Shown piece after piece: positions 1-9,724 of a stretch of 57,485 nucleotides of DNA. A program made the position numbers and the translations under genes. The stretch spans positions 1-57,485 of the forward strand of contig JALSJI010000065.1 of assembly GCA_026989435.1 (NCBI GenBank), written 5' to 3'. This stretch comes from Sulfurovum sp. Its GTDB lineage: Bacteria; Campylobacterota; Campylobacteria; Campylobacterales; Sulfurovaceae. The notes under the pieces were generated by a model. The model was not told the origin of the DNA. It was given only the letters and a program-made list of their open reading frames with translations, and made no database searches. Every line of letters begins with the position of its first letter. The stretch's first letter is position 1.

Positions 1-2
1 AA

Positions 3-110
3 GAACACTTCAATACTCACCTCAAAGAGTATGAGTTCAGGTTTAATCACAGAGATGAAGATTTATACAAAGTTTTGTTAAAAATCTTTAGAAAAGAACC
101 CCTGAACTAG
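3..110 (+). pseudogene. C-terminal end of IS1595-type transposase (5' cut by window edge)
   Basis: Frame 3 reads EHFNTHLKEYEFRFNHRDEDLYKVLLKIFRKEPLN*; the EFRFNxR...L...I motif is typical of IS1595-family transposase C-termini. Similar to the minus-strand right edge of the window. Confidence 0.7.
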
Positions 111-167
111 TCTAGACCCTTATATTTTTTAACGATATCACGCTAGAATAGCATCTATTATAAGGCT

Positions 168-929
168 ATGAAAGGCAATGTTGTGACAAAGCTATTTTTA
201 TCTATGGTGTGTGTTGTCTTTGTATCCTTGTATGCCGGGGAGATGAAGGTTGCAGTCGCTGCGAATGCAAACGATGTCGTCAAAGCTTTAATAAAGAGTT
301 TTAAGCAGCATCATCCTCATACGCATATAGAGGTGATACTCGGCAGTTCGGGAAAGCTTACGGCACAGATTATGCATGGCGCACCTTTTGATCTTTTTTT
401 GTCTGCAAATATGGACTATCCCAACAGACTTTATAGAGTAAAAAAGGCTATCACAAAACCTATAGTCTATGCTGAGGGGGCATTGGCTATATTCTCCCGA
501 AAAAAGCGTGATTTCTGTGCTGAGATATTTGTACTTAAAGATAGAGATATACAAAAAATTGCTATTGGAAATCCTAAAACAGCCCCTTATGGAGCAGCTG
601 CTATAGATGCACTGAGAAATGCAAGGATATATGATAAAATCAAAGACAAACTGGTCTATGGAGAGTCAATCTCTCAGACGCTGGGTTATGTGATGGGTGC
701 AGCGGATATAGGTATCGTAGCAAAATCCTCTTTGTATGCCCCCTCTATGTCTCTCTATAAGGAGGCAATACATTGGACGGAGCTGGATGAAACGCTCTAT
801 ACGCCCATAAAACAGGGTATGGTTTTGTTAGAGCATGCACAGGATAATATAGAGGCAAAAGCCTTTTATGATTTTGTGAAGAGTACGGAGGCAAAGCAGA
901 TTTTAAAAAGTTACGGGTATAAAATATGA
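168..929 (+). CDS. modA: molybdate ABC transporter substrate-binding protein
   Basis: Signal peptide then VAVAANANDVVKALIKSFKQHHP...GSSGKLTAQIMHGAPFDLFLSAN; followed by modB and modC. Confidence 0.92.
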   Translation: MKGNVVTKLFLSMVCVVFVSLYAGEMKVAVAANANDVVKALIKSFKQHHPHTHIEVILGSSGKLTAQIMHGAPFDLFLSANMDYPNRLYRVKKAITKPIVYAEGALAIFSRKKRDFCAEIFVLKDRDIQKIAIGNPKTAPYGAAAIDALRNARIYDKIKDKLVYGESISQTLGYVMGAADIGIVAKSSLYAPSMSLYKEAIHWTELDETLYTPIKQGMVLLEHAQDNIEAKAFYDFVKSTEAKQILKSYGYKI

Positions 930-1621
930 CAGAGCTCTTTTCTATCAGTTTTTCTCCTTTTATCCTCTCTTTTAAGTTGGCAGGGTTTACGACATTGATA
1001 CTTTTTATAGCAGTATTGCCTTTTGCTTGGTGGCTTTCACAAACTAAATCCAGATTTAAACCGATTTTGGAGGCTTTGACAGCTTTGCCTATTGTCCTTC
1101 CGCCTTCTGTTTTGGGGTTTTATCTTCTAGTGCTACTCTCCCCTGATTCGGCTCTGGGTAGCTTTTTTGAGGATATGTTTGATCTTAAACTGGTTTTTTC
1201 CTTCGCAGGACTGGTGGTAGCATCGTGTTTATACTCCTTTCCTTTTATGGTACAGCCTTTGCAAAATGGTTTTGAGGGATTAAATAAACATATGCTAGAG
1301 GCATCTTATCTAGCAGGAAAATCTACGGCAAAGACACTTTTTAGCGTGGCGTTGCCAAATATCAAACCTTCACTGATGACTGCATTGATTATTACTTTTG
1401 CACATACCGTAGGCGAGTTTGGTGTGGTACTTATGGTAGGGGGGAGTATTCCCGGAGAGACAAAGGTTGCCTCTGTGGCTGTTTATGAAATGGTAGAGAC
1501 GATGGAGTACGGTGTAGCACATCTTTATGCTGCGGTAATGCTTCTAATGAGTTTTACGGTATTGCTTGGAGTGTATCTTTTCCATTATAGGAATAAAAAG
1601 AGTCTCGGTATAATCTCATGA
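926..1621 (+). CDS. modB: molybdate ABC transporter permease
   Basis: Membrane permease with LPIVLPPSVLGFYLL and HTVGEFGVVLMVGGSIPGETKVASVAVYE; 4-nt overlap with modA. Confidence 0.93.
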   Translation: MTELFSISFSPFILSFKLAGFTTLILFIAVLPFAWWLSQTKSRFKPILEALTALPIVLPPSVLGFYLLVLLSPDSALGSFFEDMFDLKLVFSFAGLVVASCLYSFPFMVQPLQNGFEGLNKHMLEASYLAGKSTAKTLFSVALPNIKPSLMTALIITFAHTVGEFGVVLMVGGSIPGETKVASVAVYEMVETMEYGVAHLYAAVMLLMSFTVLLGVYLFHYRNKKSLGIIS

Positions 1622-2421
1622 TAGCAGTCAAGATAGAAAAAGCCTTACATGGGGTACACGGCAGTATGAGACTCACGGTAGATAAGGAGATTAAAAAAGG
1701 TGATTTTGTCGCAATTATGGGAGAAAGCGGCGCAGGCAAAACAACACTGCTAAGGGTATTGGCAGGACTAGAGGATGCGCAAGAAGAGATAGTCGTAGAG
1801 GGAAGATCATGGAGCGCACTGCCTCCGCAAAAAAGAGAGATAGGTTTTGTCTTTCAGGATTATGCACTTTTTGAGAACATGAGTGTAGAAGAGAATTTGC
1901 TTTTTGTCAATAAGGAGAGAGAGCTTTGCAACAGACTTTTGGACATCACGCAGCTTAGCACCCTTAGAGAGCATAATGTTACCATGCTCAGCGGAGGACA
2001 AAAGCAGCGTGTTGCTCTGTGTCGTGCATTGATGAAGAGACCTAGAGTGCTTTTGATGGATGAACCTTTTTCTGCACTAGATACAAGTATGAAAGAGCGT
2101 TTATACGGTGAGATAAAGCAGTTGCATCAAGCATTTGGTATGACAACAATCATGGTAAGCCATGATGTCAATACGACATTTTCCCTAGCCTCTAGGGTAT
2201 GGATATTACATGAAGGTCGTATTATTTCAGACGGTACGCCACAAGAGGTATTGCTCCAAAAGAGTCCAACATACAATACAAAAGTACTTCGGATTCATAA
2301 GAGTGATACGCATACCGTTGCTACGGTATATTTTTCGGGAACCTTGCTTGAGGTTGAAGTAGATGCCGATATAAAGGTAGGAGAGATGATAGAGGTGAGC
2401 GTTAAAGGAGTGATGGTATGA
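1618..2421 (+). CDS. modC: molybdate ABC transporter ATP-binding protein
   Basis: Walker A GESGAGKTT, signature LSGGQKQR, Walker B VLLMDEPFSALD; operon position. Confidence 0.9.
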   Translation: MIAVKIEKALHGVHGSMRLTVDKEIKKGDFVAIMGESGAGKTTLLRVLAGLEDAQEEIVVEGRSWSALPPQKREIGFVFQDYALFENMSVEENLLFVNKERELCNRLLDITQLSTLREHNVTMLSGGQKQRVALCRALMKRPRVLLMDEPFSALDTSMKERLYGEIKQLHQAFGMTTIMVSHDVNTTFSLASRVWILHEGRIISDGTPQEVLLQKSPTYNTKVLRIHKSDTHTVATVYFSGTLLEVEVDADIKVGEMIEVSVKGVMV

Positions 2422-3746
2422 GTCTGACGGCTAAAGTACTGCTTGCTATGGTTTTGGGTATCGCAGTAGGATTGATACTTAATGTTACAGGAATAAATAC
2501 GGAAGGAAGTTTTATAGGGGACTATATCGTTGAGGGGCTTTTGTACGTTGTAGGAGCGATGTTTATAGCAGCACTGAAGATGTTGGTAGTGCCTTTGGTT
2601 TTTTTCTCTCTTCTCTCCGGAGTATTAGGCATCGGAGATATACGTAAGTTAGGATCCGTAGGGTTAAAGTCCTTTGGACTCTATCTTCTTACTACGGCAT
2701 TAGCAATAGCAATAGCGATAGCTTTGGCAGCTTTTACGATTCCTCTATTTGCGACACCTTCGGCAATGCCAAGTACATTTAGTACCAAAGAGGCCCCGCC
2801 TCTTTCTGATGTATTGATTCATATTATTCCGGAGAATGTGGTAGAAGCATTTGCCGCCGGTAATATGCTTCAGATTATTTTTTTCTCTATTTTGCTTGGT
2901 ATTTCCTTGCTGATGGTGGGTAAAAAAGCACACAGCATTGCTGAGGGGATAGAGGTAATGAACGAAGCGATGATGCATATGGTTCATATGGTCATGTCTA
3001 TAGCTCCTTATGCAGTCTTTGCACTCTTGGCAAAAGCAGTAGCACAGTTGGGTTTAGATCTTTTAATGCAACTTGCCGTATATGTTTTAGTGCTTGTTGC
3101 TGCATTAATGTTTCACCTTTTTGGCACGCTTATGTTGACACTAAAGATCCTTTCAGGCTTAAATCCAAAAATATTTTTAGAGAAGATACGAGATGCCCAA
3201 ATATTTGCATTTTCTACCGCATCTTCCAATGCTACCATGCCGGTTACTTTACGTTCAGTGACAAAACGTATGGGAGTTGACAACTCGGTTGCCTCTTTTA
3301 CCGTTCCTTTCGGTGCAACCATCAACATGGACGGCACAGCCATTATGCAAGGGGTAGCGACTGTTTTTATAGCCAATGTTTACAATATAGATTTAGGTAT
3401 TATCGGTTATCTCACCGTCATACTTATGTCGGTACTGGCTTCTATAGGTACAGCGGGGGTGCCGGGTGTCGGACTTATTATGCTTTCGATGGTCTTTGTG
3501 CAAGTAGGACTTCCCGTAGAGGGAATAGGGCTTATCTTGGGTGTTGACAGGCTACTTGACATGGTACGCACTTCTGTTAATGTTACAGGGGATGCAGTGG
3601 TGACTTGTATCGTTGCCAAGAGTGAAGAGGAGATAGATCTAAAGGTGTTTTCTGACGAAGATGCAGGTTTAGTAGAAGAACTAGAGATAGACGATGCCGG
3701 TGAAGATGCTTTGGCCGATGCGGTGCGTAAGGTGGAAGAGAGTTAA
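2418..3746 (+). CDS. dicarboxylate/amino acid:cation symporter (DAACS family)
   Basis: Multi-TM protein with STASSNATMPVTLR and FGATINMDGTAIMQG motifs; 4-nt overlap with modC. Confidence 0.9.
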   Translation: MSLTAKVLLAMVLGIAVGLILNVTGINTEGSFIGDYIVEGLLYVVGAMFIAALKMLVVPLVFFSLLSGVLGIGDIRKLGSVGLKSFGLYLLTTALAIAIAIALAAFTIPLFATPSAMPSTFSTKEAPPLSDVLIHIIPENVVEAFAAGNMLQIIFFSILLGISLLMVGKKAHSIAEGIEVMNEAMMHMVHMVMSIAPYAVFALLAKAVAQLGLDLLMQLAVYVLVLVAALMFHLFGTLMLTLKILSGLNPKIFLEKIRDAQIFAFSTASSNATMPVTLRSVTKRMGVDNSVASFTVPFGATINMDGTAIMQGVATVFIANVYNIDLGIIGYLTVILMSVLASIGTAGVPGVGLIMLSMVFVQVGLPVEGIGLILGVDRLLDMVRTSVNVTGDAVVTCIVAKSEEEIDLKVFSDEDAGLVEELEIDDAGEDALADAVRKVEES

Positions 3747-3806
3747 GCATGTAATCCATACAGAGATATTTCGGTTTTACATCCAAAAGGGTATCTCTTT
3801 TCTTTT

Positions 3807-4604
3807 TTATTTTGTATTGGATACCGTTTTTTTATTTTTCAATGACCATAGTATCCATCCTATCCCAAGCAAAATAAACGGTATGCTGAGAATTTGACCT
3901 GTGGTAAACGGCAGAGTCGTCGTATAGTCTGCTTGGTGTGTTTTAAGGTATTCTAAAAAAAATCGTGTCGTAAATACATAGCTTAAAAAGATACCGGGTA
4001 TTATTTTGGTGCTAAGAGAGTGGGAGACTTTTTTATAAATAAGTAGCAAAACAAAGAAGAGCAGAAGATACACGGATGCCTCGTAGAGTTGTACGGGATG
4101 ACGTGGAAGTGTATCGAAACGTTCAAAAATGACAGCCCAAGGCCGATTACTTTGGATACCTACAATTTCAGAGTTAAAAAAGTTTCCAATCCGTATCATC
4201 GTTGCAGCAAGAGCTCCCGGTATAGCAATACGTGAAACCAGCCAGTTAAATGAGAGTGTGTAGCGTTTTGCAAAAATATAAAGTGCCAAAAGTACACCAA
4301 GAAGACCGCCATGGCTTGCAAGCCCCCCTTTCCAAACATAGAGTATCTCTAGAGGATTGTTAAGATAATACTCCGGTTGATAGGCCAGTGTATGCATCAG
4401 TCTAGCACCTACTACGGTACCTATCATGACATAGACCAATAGAGTGTCAAGTATTTCTGGATTTTTGTGCTCTTGTTGAAAAATTTTTTGGAGTATCAGT
4501 AGGCCTATAAAAAAAGCTCCTACAAAAAGAAGACTGTACCAACGCAACTGAAGCGAACCTATATGTAGCAGTACAGGATCAATATTCCAAACAAAATATT
4601 CCAT
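3807..4604 (-). CDS. lgt: prolipoprotein diacylglyceryl transferase
   Basis: LRWYSLLFVGAFFIGLLI, GGLASHGGLLG, RIGNFFNSEIVG, RHPVQLYEA motifs. Confidence 0.95.
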   Translation of the reverse strand: MEYFVWNIDPVLLHIGSLQLRWYSLLFVGAFFIGLLILQKIFQQEHKNPEILDTLLVYVMIGTVVGARLMHTLAYQPEYYLNNPLEILYVWKGGLASHGGLLGVLLALYIFAKRYTLSFNWLVSRIAIPGALAATMIRIGNFFNSEIVGIQSNRPWAVIFERFDTLPRHPVQLYEASVYLLLFFVLLLIYKKVSHSLSTKIIPGIFLSYVFTTRFFLEYLKTHQADYTTTLPFTTGQILSIPFILLGIGWILWSLKNKKTVSNTK

Positions 4605-4630
4605 AAAAACATACCTTTTTTGTTTGGGGT

Positions 4631-4636
4631 ATTATA
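4631..4636 (-). promoter_or_regulatory. putative sigma70 -10 box (TATAAT) for lgt
   Basis: ATTATA on + strand about 27 nt upstream of the lgt start. Confidence 0.4.
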
Positions 4637-4741
4637 CTTGAAATTGATTAATGTGCTTCCATTCCAATAGCTATTTAGAGACTATTAATCTAATTCAAAC
4701 TATAATACCTAATAAAAGTTATTTGTAAGGTATAATCGTTC

Positions 4742-5254
4742 ATGGAACAGGAAAAATTGAGATTTAAAGATGCAGCGACGGGTATTTATAGCAGAGATTA
4801 TTTTTTGGAGACCGGGGAGTATCTTCTTGCTTTGGCAACAAGGGGCAAAGCCCCTTTGACAATCTGTGCCGTTGATATTGACTATTTAAACAGAGTGAAT
4901 GAAGTGTTTGGAAAGAGAATCGGAGATGAGGTCATCAAAACTGTAGCAATGACCGTGGATTTAAAATCCCGTAGAAGTGATTTGGCAGGATATCTCGGCG
5001 CAGGGACTATCGGCCTTATTCTCTATGATATATCCGGTGTAAATACCGGTATGGTGCTTAACGGTTTACGTAAAAAAGTAGAATATGCGATTAAAAATCT
5101 CAACTACCCAAAACTTAAAGCAACCGTGAGTATAGGTGCCTGTATGATACAGGGCGAAATGGATAAAGAGAAACTGGAAGTTATATATAAACGTGCCTTT
5201 ACAGCACTCAAGAATGCAAAAGAGGCAGGCAGAAACAAGGTTGTTGTATATTAG
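4742..5254 (+). CDS. stand-alone GGDEF-domain protein, active-site motif degenerate
   Basis: IYSRDYFLE...ICAVDIDYLNRVNEVFGKRIGDEVIKTVA...AGYLGAGTIGLILYD...ATVSIGACM...AFTALKNAKEAGRNKVVVY: GGDEF fold with the signature replaced by GAGTI. Confidence 0.85.
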   Translation: MEQEKLRFKDAATGIYSRDYFLETGEYLLALATRGKAPLTICAVDIDYLNRVNEVFGKRIGDEVIKTVAMTVDLKSRRSDLAGYLGAGTIGLILYDISGVNTGMVLNGLRKKVEYAIKNLNYPKLKATVSIGACMIQGEMDKEKLEVIYKRAFTALKNAKEAGRNKVVVY

Positions 5255-5988
5255 TTGATTTTCTCTTTTATCTCTTTTGCAATAGCAGCAATGTTTTGAA
5301 TCTTTTGCGTATTGTTTAGACGCTCATCCAAAAGTACTTTGACAAAAGCAGATCCTACAATCACACCATCTACATTTTTGGCCTTTTTTTTAGCAGTATG
5401 CCGGTCAACACCGAATCCCACATAGATAGGGGTATGCGAGTACTCCCTAATATGCTCAATCACAGGCTGTAAATTTTCACTGTTTCCCGCACCCGTAATG
5501 CCCGTGTAGGCAACAAGATAGATGAATTTTTTACTGTTTTCGACTATCTCTTTGATCCGTCTTTTAGGGTCTGTGGGCGCTATAAAATCTATCAGATTCA
5601 GTCCTGCAGCCTCTATGGCAGTTTTATAGGGTCTTGCCTCTTCTAGAGGCAAATCAGGGATTATGAAACCGTTTACTCCTCTCTCTTGGGCTCTGGCAAT
5701 AAAGTACTCCATACCTTTATGATAAAAAGGATTAAAGTATCCCATCCAGAGTGTATCAATATGCGGTGCTATCTGGGCAGAAACTTCAAAGAGATGTTCC
5801 AGTTTAAAACCATTTTGCAAAGCTTTGAGATTGGCGGCTTCTATCACGGGACCGTCTGCTACGGGGTCGGAGAACGGCATACCCAGTTCCAGTGTATCTA
5901 CACCGGCTTCTTTGAGGGCTATGGCTACGTCTTTAGTAAAGTCCAATGAGGGCAGACCCGTAGTAATATAAGCAACTAATTTTTTCAA
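5251..5988 (-). CDS. trpA: tryptophan synthase alpha subunit
   Basis: LELGMPFSDPVADGPVIEAAN; GFIIPDLPLEE; FIAPT; VGFGV. Confidence 0.95.
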   Translation of the reverse strand: MKKLVAYITTGLPSLDFTKDVAIALKEAGVDTLELGMPFSDPVADGPVIEAANLKALQNGFKLEHLFEVSAQIAPHIDTLWMGYFNPFYHKGMEYFIARAQERGVNGFIIPDLPLEEARPYKTAIEAAGLNLIDFIAPTDPKRRIKEIVENSKKFIYLVAYTGITGAGNSENLQPVIEHIREYSHTPIYVGFGVDRHTAKKKAKNVDGVIVGSAFVKVLLDERLNNTQKIQNIAAIAKEIKEKIN

Positions 5989-6069
5989 TATATCTTCTTC
6001 ATATTATAGTTTTTAACATTATATGATAAAATGAGTAAAAATATTATATAGAATTAAAGAGTATCTAAA

Positions 6070-6129
6070 ATGACAGCACTATTTACTATGGATGATTTAC
6101 TGTCTATGAAACCCCAAAGGAGTTTCTAG
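6070..6129 (+). CDS. possible 19-aa leader micro-ORF upstream of panB
   Basis: ATG...TAG encoding MTALFTMDDLLSMKPQRSF; stop overlaps the panB GTG (TAGTG) and the panB Shine-Dalgarno AAAGGAG lies inside it. Confidence 0.3.
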   Translation: MTALFTMDDLLSMKPQRSF

Positions 6130-6941
6130 TGAGTATACATACCCCTAAGATAGACAAAAAAATAACCTTGACAACGATAGCTAAAATGAAAGGCAAAGAA
6201 CCTATTACGATGATTACTGCCTATGATGCACTCTTTGCAAAACTTTTTGACGGTGAAGTAGAGATGATACTTGTAGGCGATAGTTTGAATATGAGTTTTT
6301 TGGGAAAAGAGGATACCCTCTCGGCTACTATGGATCAGATGATTTACCATACACAGGCAGTCTGTAATGGGGCAAAGCGTTCTTTGGTTGTGTTGGATAT
6401 GCCGTTTGGTTCATACGCAACGGTGGAAGACGCGATACACAATGCAACCAGGGCTTATCGGCAAACCAACGCACAAGCCGTCAAAATAGAGGGTGGAAAG
6501 GAACGGGCTCATATCGTGGAGGCATTGACAAAAAACTCCATAGCGGTACTAGGTCATATAGGTTTAATGCCACAGTTTTTACGAAGTGACGGAGCCTATA
6601 AAATACGCGGTAAAGATAAAACGGATATCAAAAAATTGGTAGAAGATGCGAAGGCATTAGAGAAGGCGGGCGTATTTGCTCTTGTAATTGAGGGAGTAAA
6701 AGAGGCGGCAGCACTTGCTGTTACCGAAGCGGTTTCTATTCCTACCATAGGTATAGGTGCAGGAAATGTCACAGACGGACAAGTCTTGGTTTGGTCTGAT
6801 ATGTTTGACTTTTTTGAGGCCTTTACACCCAAGTTTGTGAAGAAGTACGGCGCAGGAGCAAAGATGATTCGAGAAGGACTTCAGACATATAGAGATGAGG
6901 TAAAAAGTCGCACATTCCCATCCAAGGAATATACCTATTAA
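6129..6941 (+). CDS. panB: 3-methyl-2-oxobutanoate hydroxymethyltransferase
   Basis: [52 protein letters not shown]. Confidence 0.96.
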   Translation: MSIHTPKIDKKITLTTIAKMKGKEPITMITAYDALFAKLFDGEVEMILVGDSLNMSFLGKEDTLSATMDQMIYHTQAVCNGAKRSLVVLDMPFGSYATVEDAIHNATRAYRQTNAQAVKIEGGKERAHIVEALTKNSIAVLGHIGLMPQFLRSDGAYKIRGKDKTDIKKLVEDAKALEKAGVFALVIEGVKEAAALAVTEAVSIPTIGIGAGNVTDGQVLVWSDMFDFFEAFTPKFVKKYGAGAKMIREGLQTYRDEVKSRTFPSKEYTY

Positions 6942-7951
6942 TGGAACGCATGGTTGAGATAGAACGTTTTGAAGAAGAGAGCTCTTATGAGACGACACTT
7001 CGTCCCTCTTCATGGGATGAATATATTGGACAGGAGAAAATCAAAAAAAATCTCAAGGTTTTTATAGAGGCGAGTAAAAAACGCAATGAGGCTTTAGATC
7101 ATATTCTATTTTTTGGTCCTCCCGGACTCGGTAAAACAACCATTGCCAATATCATTGCCGCTCAGATGCATGCAAATATTAAGACTACGGCTGCACCTAT
7201 GATTGAAAAAGCAGGGGATTTGGCAGCGCTGCTTACCAATATTGAAGAGGGTGATATTCTCTTTATAGATGAGATACATAGAATGTCTCCTGCCATAGAG
7301 GAGATACTCTACCCTGCAATGGAAGATTTTAGGCTGGATATTATTATAGGTTCAGGACCTGCGGCGCAAACAGTCAAGATAGACTTGCCCAGGTTCACGC
7401 TTATTGGTGCTACTACTAGAGCGGGAATGCTCTCTAATCCTTTGCGTGAACGCTTTGGGATGCATTTTAGAATGCAATTTTATACTGCGGAAGAGTTGGC
7501 GCAAATTATCACTCAAGCATCACGTAAATTGGAGAAAGAAACCCAAAAAGATGCAGCATTAGAGATAGCAAAACGTAGTCGCGGAACACCGCGTATTTCC
7601 CTACGGCTGCTTAAGAGGGTACGTGATTTTGCCGAGGTGCTTGATGAAAAAGAGATTTCACTACACAGAGCGAGATATGCACTTGATCAGTTAGGGGTCA
7701 ATAGCTTAGGCTTTGATGAACAGGATATAGAGCTATTAGAATTGCTTATTAGTGCAAAAAATAAACCGATAGGGCTTAATACTATCAGTGCAGCGCTGAG
7801 TGAAGACGAGGGGACGATCGAAGATGTCTTAGAGCCCTATCTCATAGCAAACGGATATATTGAACGCACAGCCAGAGGACGTATAGCCACACAAAAGACC
7901 TATACCTACTTTAAGCTAAACGGTAAAGATAGAGGTTTGTTTGATGAATAA
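6941..7951 (+). CDS. ruvB: Holliday junction branch migration helicase RuvB
   Basis: [64 protein letters not shown]. Confidence 0.98.
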   Translation: MERMVEIERFEEESSYETTLRPSSWDEYIGQEKIKKNLKVFIEASKKRNEALDHILFFGPPGLGKTTIANIIAAQMHANIKTTAAPMIEKAGDLAALLTNIEEGDILFIDEIHRMSPAIEEILYPAMEDFRLDIIIGSGPAAQTVKIDLPRFTLIGATTRAGMLSNPLRERFGMHFRMQFYTAEELAQIITQASRKLEKETQKDAALEIAKRSRGTPRISLRLLKRVRDFAEVLDEKEISLHRARYALDQLGVNSLGFDEQDIELLELLISAKNKPIGLNTISAALSEDEGTIEDVLEPYLIANGYIERTARGRIATQKTYTYFKLNGKDRGLFDE

Positions 7952-8963
7952 ATCAACCCTTTTGATTACAGTACTGTTTGTTTTGGGATTAATGGGAGCA
8001 TACTCTGTCTACCAGCCTTTTTTACTCTCTATTACCGTTGCGATGCTGCTGACGATGGCAACGTTTAACTTGAGTAAAAAATTACTCTCTTTTACACACT
8101 CGGCAAAGGTATCTTCCGTGATTTCAACGATGTTGCTTTCGTTGTTGCTTTTTGCGCCTATTGTCTATTTGGGTACCATCGGGGTTGATTATATCTATAG
8201 ACTTGACAATGAAGGAATCAAAGAGACAATATACACGGTAAAAACATTTATAGAGCAGTTTCCCCTGCTTAAAGGTTTTAGTCAGCAGTATCTAAACGAT
8301 ATAAAGATTACAGAGTATATTCAGGACTCTACACACTATATCACGGCAGTGGGAAGTGCAGGATTAGGGTTTATGAAAAATATGTTTTTTGTGGTGGTCT
8401 TTTATTTTTTTATCAACTTCTACGGTGATCGATTTTTTGAGATATTGCTGGCACTGTTGCCTGTCTCTTCAGTCAAAGGGGCACGTATGATACAAGAGGT
8501 CTCCGCAACCATGCAGGTGGTATTTTACTCTATTATCGTTACGGCAATTTTAGAGGGATTTCTCTTTGGGGTTATCGTAAGTTATTTTGGTTTTAACGGT
8601 TTGTTTTTTGGAGTGATTTATGGATTTGCATCGCTGATTCCTATTATCGGAGGAGTCATTGTATGGGCACCGGTGTCACTGTATGCATGGACAAAGATTG
8701 ACACGCACGCTGCTATCGTGATTGCTTCATACTCGGTGATAATGATTTCAGTTATTGCAGATACGTTTTTAAAACCGATGATAATTAAAGTGATTAAAGA
8801 GGATTTTTTAAAAAGTACCGTCCAAATCTCTTCTGCGGTGATCTTCTTTTCTATACTTGCAGGCATGAGCACACATGGGTTCTGGGGTATGATACTAGGT
8901 CCTGCCGTTACCTCATTTTTAATTGCTATTACAAAAGTATATTTAGACTACAGTGAGAAATAA
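7941..8963 (+). CDS. AI-2E family transporter (PF01594-type permease)
   Basis: Multi-[42 protein letters not shown] and C-terminal [10 protein letters not shown]. Confidence 0.85.
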   Translation: MMNKSTLLITVLFVLGLMGAYSVYQPFLLSITVAMLLTMATFNLSKKLLSFTHSAKVSSVISTMLLSLLLFAPIVYLGTIGVDYIYRLDNEGIKETIYTVKTFIEQFPLLKGFSQQYLNDIKITEYIQDSTHYITAVGSAGLGFMKNMFFVVVFYFFINFYGDRFFEILLALLPVSSVKGARMIQEVSATMQVVFYSIIVTAILEGFLFGVIVSYFGFNGLFFGVIYGFASLIPIIGGVIVWAPVSLYAWTKIDTHAAIVIASYSVIMISVIADTFLKPMIIKVIKEDFLKSTVQISSAVIFFSILAGMSTHGFWGMILGPAVTSFLIAITKVYLDYSEK

Positions 8964-9038
8964 ATAGGTATTAATCAGTGATTAAATATAATACTTTACA
9001 ATAAGTCATAAACCTTATTTGATCAAGAAGGATATACC

Positions 9039-9719
9039 ATTATTAAAATACTTATTATAGAAGATGATCCGGAGTTGGCACTGATATTGACCAATTATTT
9101 GACAAAATACAATATGGAAATTATTGGTGCAGAAGATCCCTATATCGGTCTCTCACTCTTAACGCAACATGATTTTGATTTGATTATTTTAGATTTGACG
9201 TTGCCGGGCATGGATGGCTTGGAAGTCATATCTAAGATACGTGAATTATCCAATATTCCTATTATTATCTCTTCTGCCCGTGATGATATTACGGATAAGG
9301 TCATAGGTATGGAGAGAGGTGCAGACGACTATATGCCAAAACCTTATGATCCCAGAGAGTTGGTCACTCGTATTAAAACTATCTTGAGACGTACGCAGAG
9401 AACAGAGGAGAAAAAAGAGAAAAAGGAGGTACTCTTTGAGGTAGATAAAAAAGCCAGAGAGATACGTTTTAAAGGGAAATCTCTGGAATTAACCGCTGCT
9501 GAATATGATATTTTGCATATATTGGTAGAGCATAAGAACGGCTCTGTTTCAAGAGAACAGCTCCTATATGAATCTGAGCATATAGATGATGATTCATCTA
9601 TTAAAAATATCGATGTAATTATCTCTAGGATACGACAAAAGATAGCAAAAATTGATCCTGATAATATCTATATCAAACCTATTCGGGGTGTGGGATATTT
9701 ATTAACCGATCGAGTATAA
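9039..9719 (+). CDS. OmpR/PhoB-type response regulator (ArsR/HP0166-like), probable ATT start
   Basis: Receiver IKILIIEDDPELALIL...LIILDLTLPGMDGL...PIIISSARDD...ADDYMPKPYDP plus winged helix. The ORF-track start (TTG 9075) truncates the acidic pocket; no ATG/GTG/TTG exists between it and the in-frame TAA at 9009. AAGAAGGA lies about 6 nt before ATT 9039. Confidence 0.85.
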   Translation: MIKILIIEDDPELALILTNYLTKYNMEIIGAEDPYIGLSLLTQHDFDLIILDLTLPGMDGLEVISKIRELSNIPIIISSARDDITDKVIGMERGADDYMPKPYDPRELVTRIKTILRRTQRTEEKKEKKEVLFEVDKKAREIRFKGKSLELTAAEYDILHILVEHKNGSVSREQLLYESEHIDDDSSIKNIDVIISRIRQKIAKIDPDNIYIKPIRGVGYLLTDRV

Positions 9720-9724
9720 TTTCT

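Noticed and set aside
4731-4742. Leaderless GGDEF transcript from TATAAT at 4731
   Set aside because: A second TATAAT at 4701 gives a normal leader with a TAAGG site; the 4731 box may be incidental.
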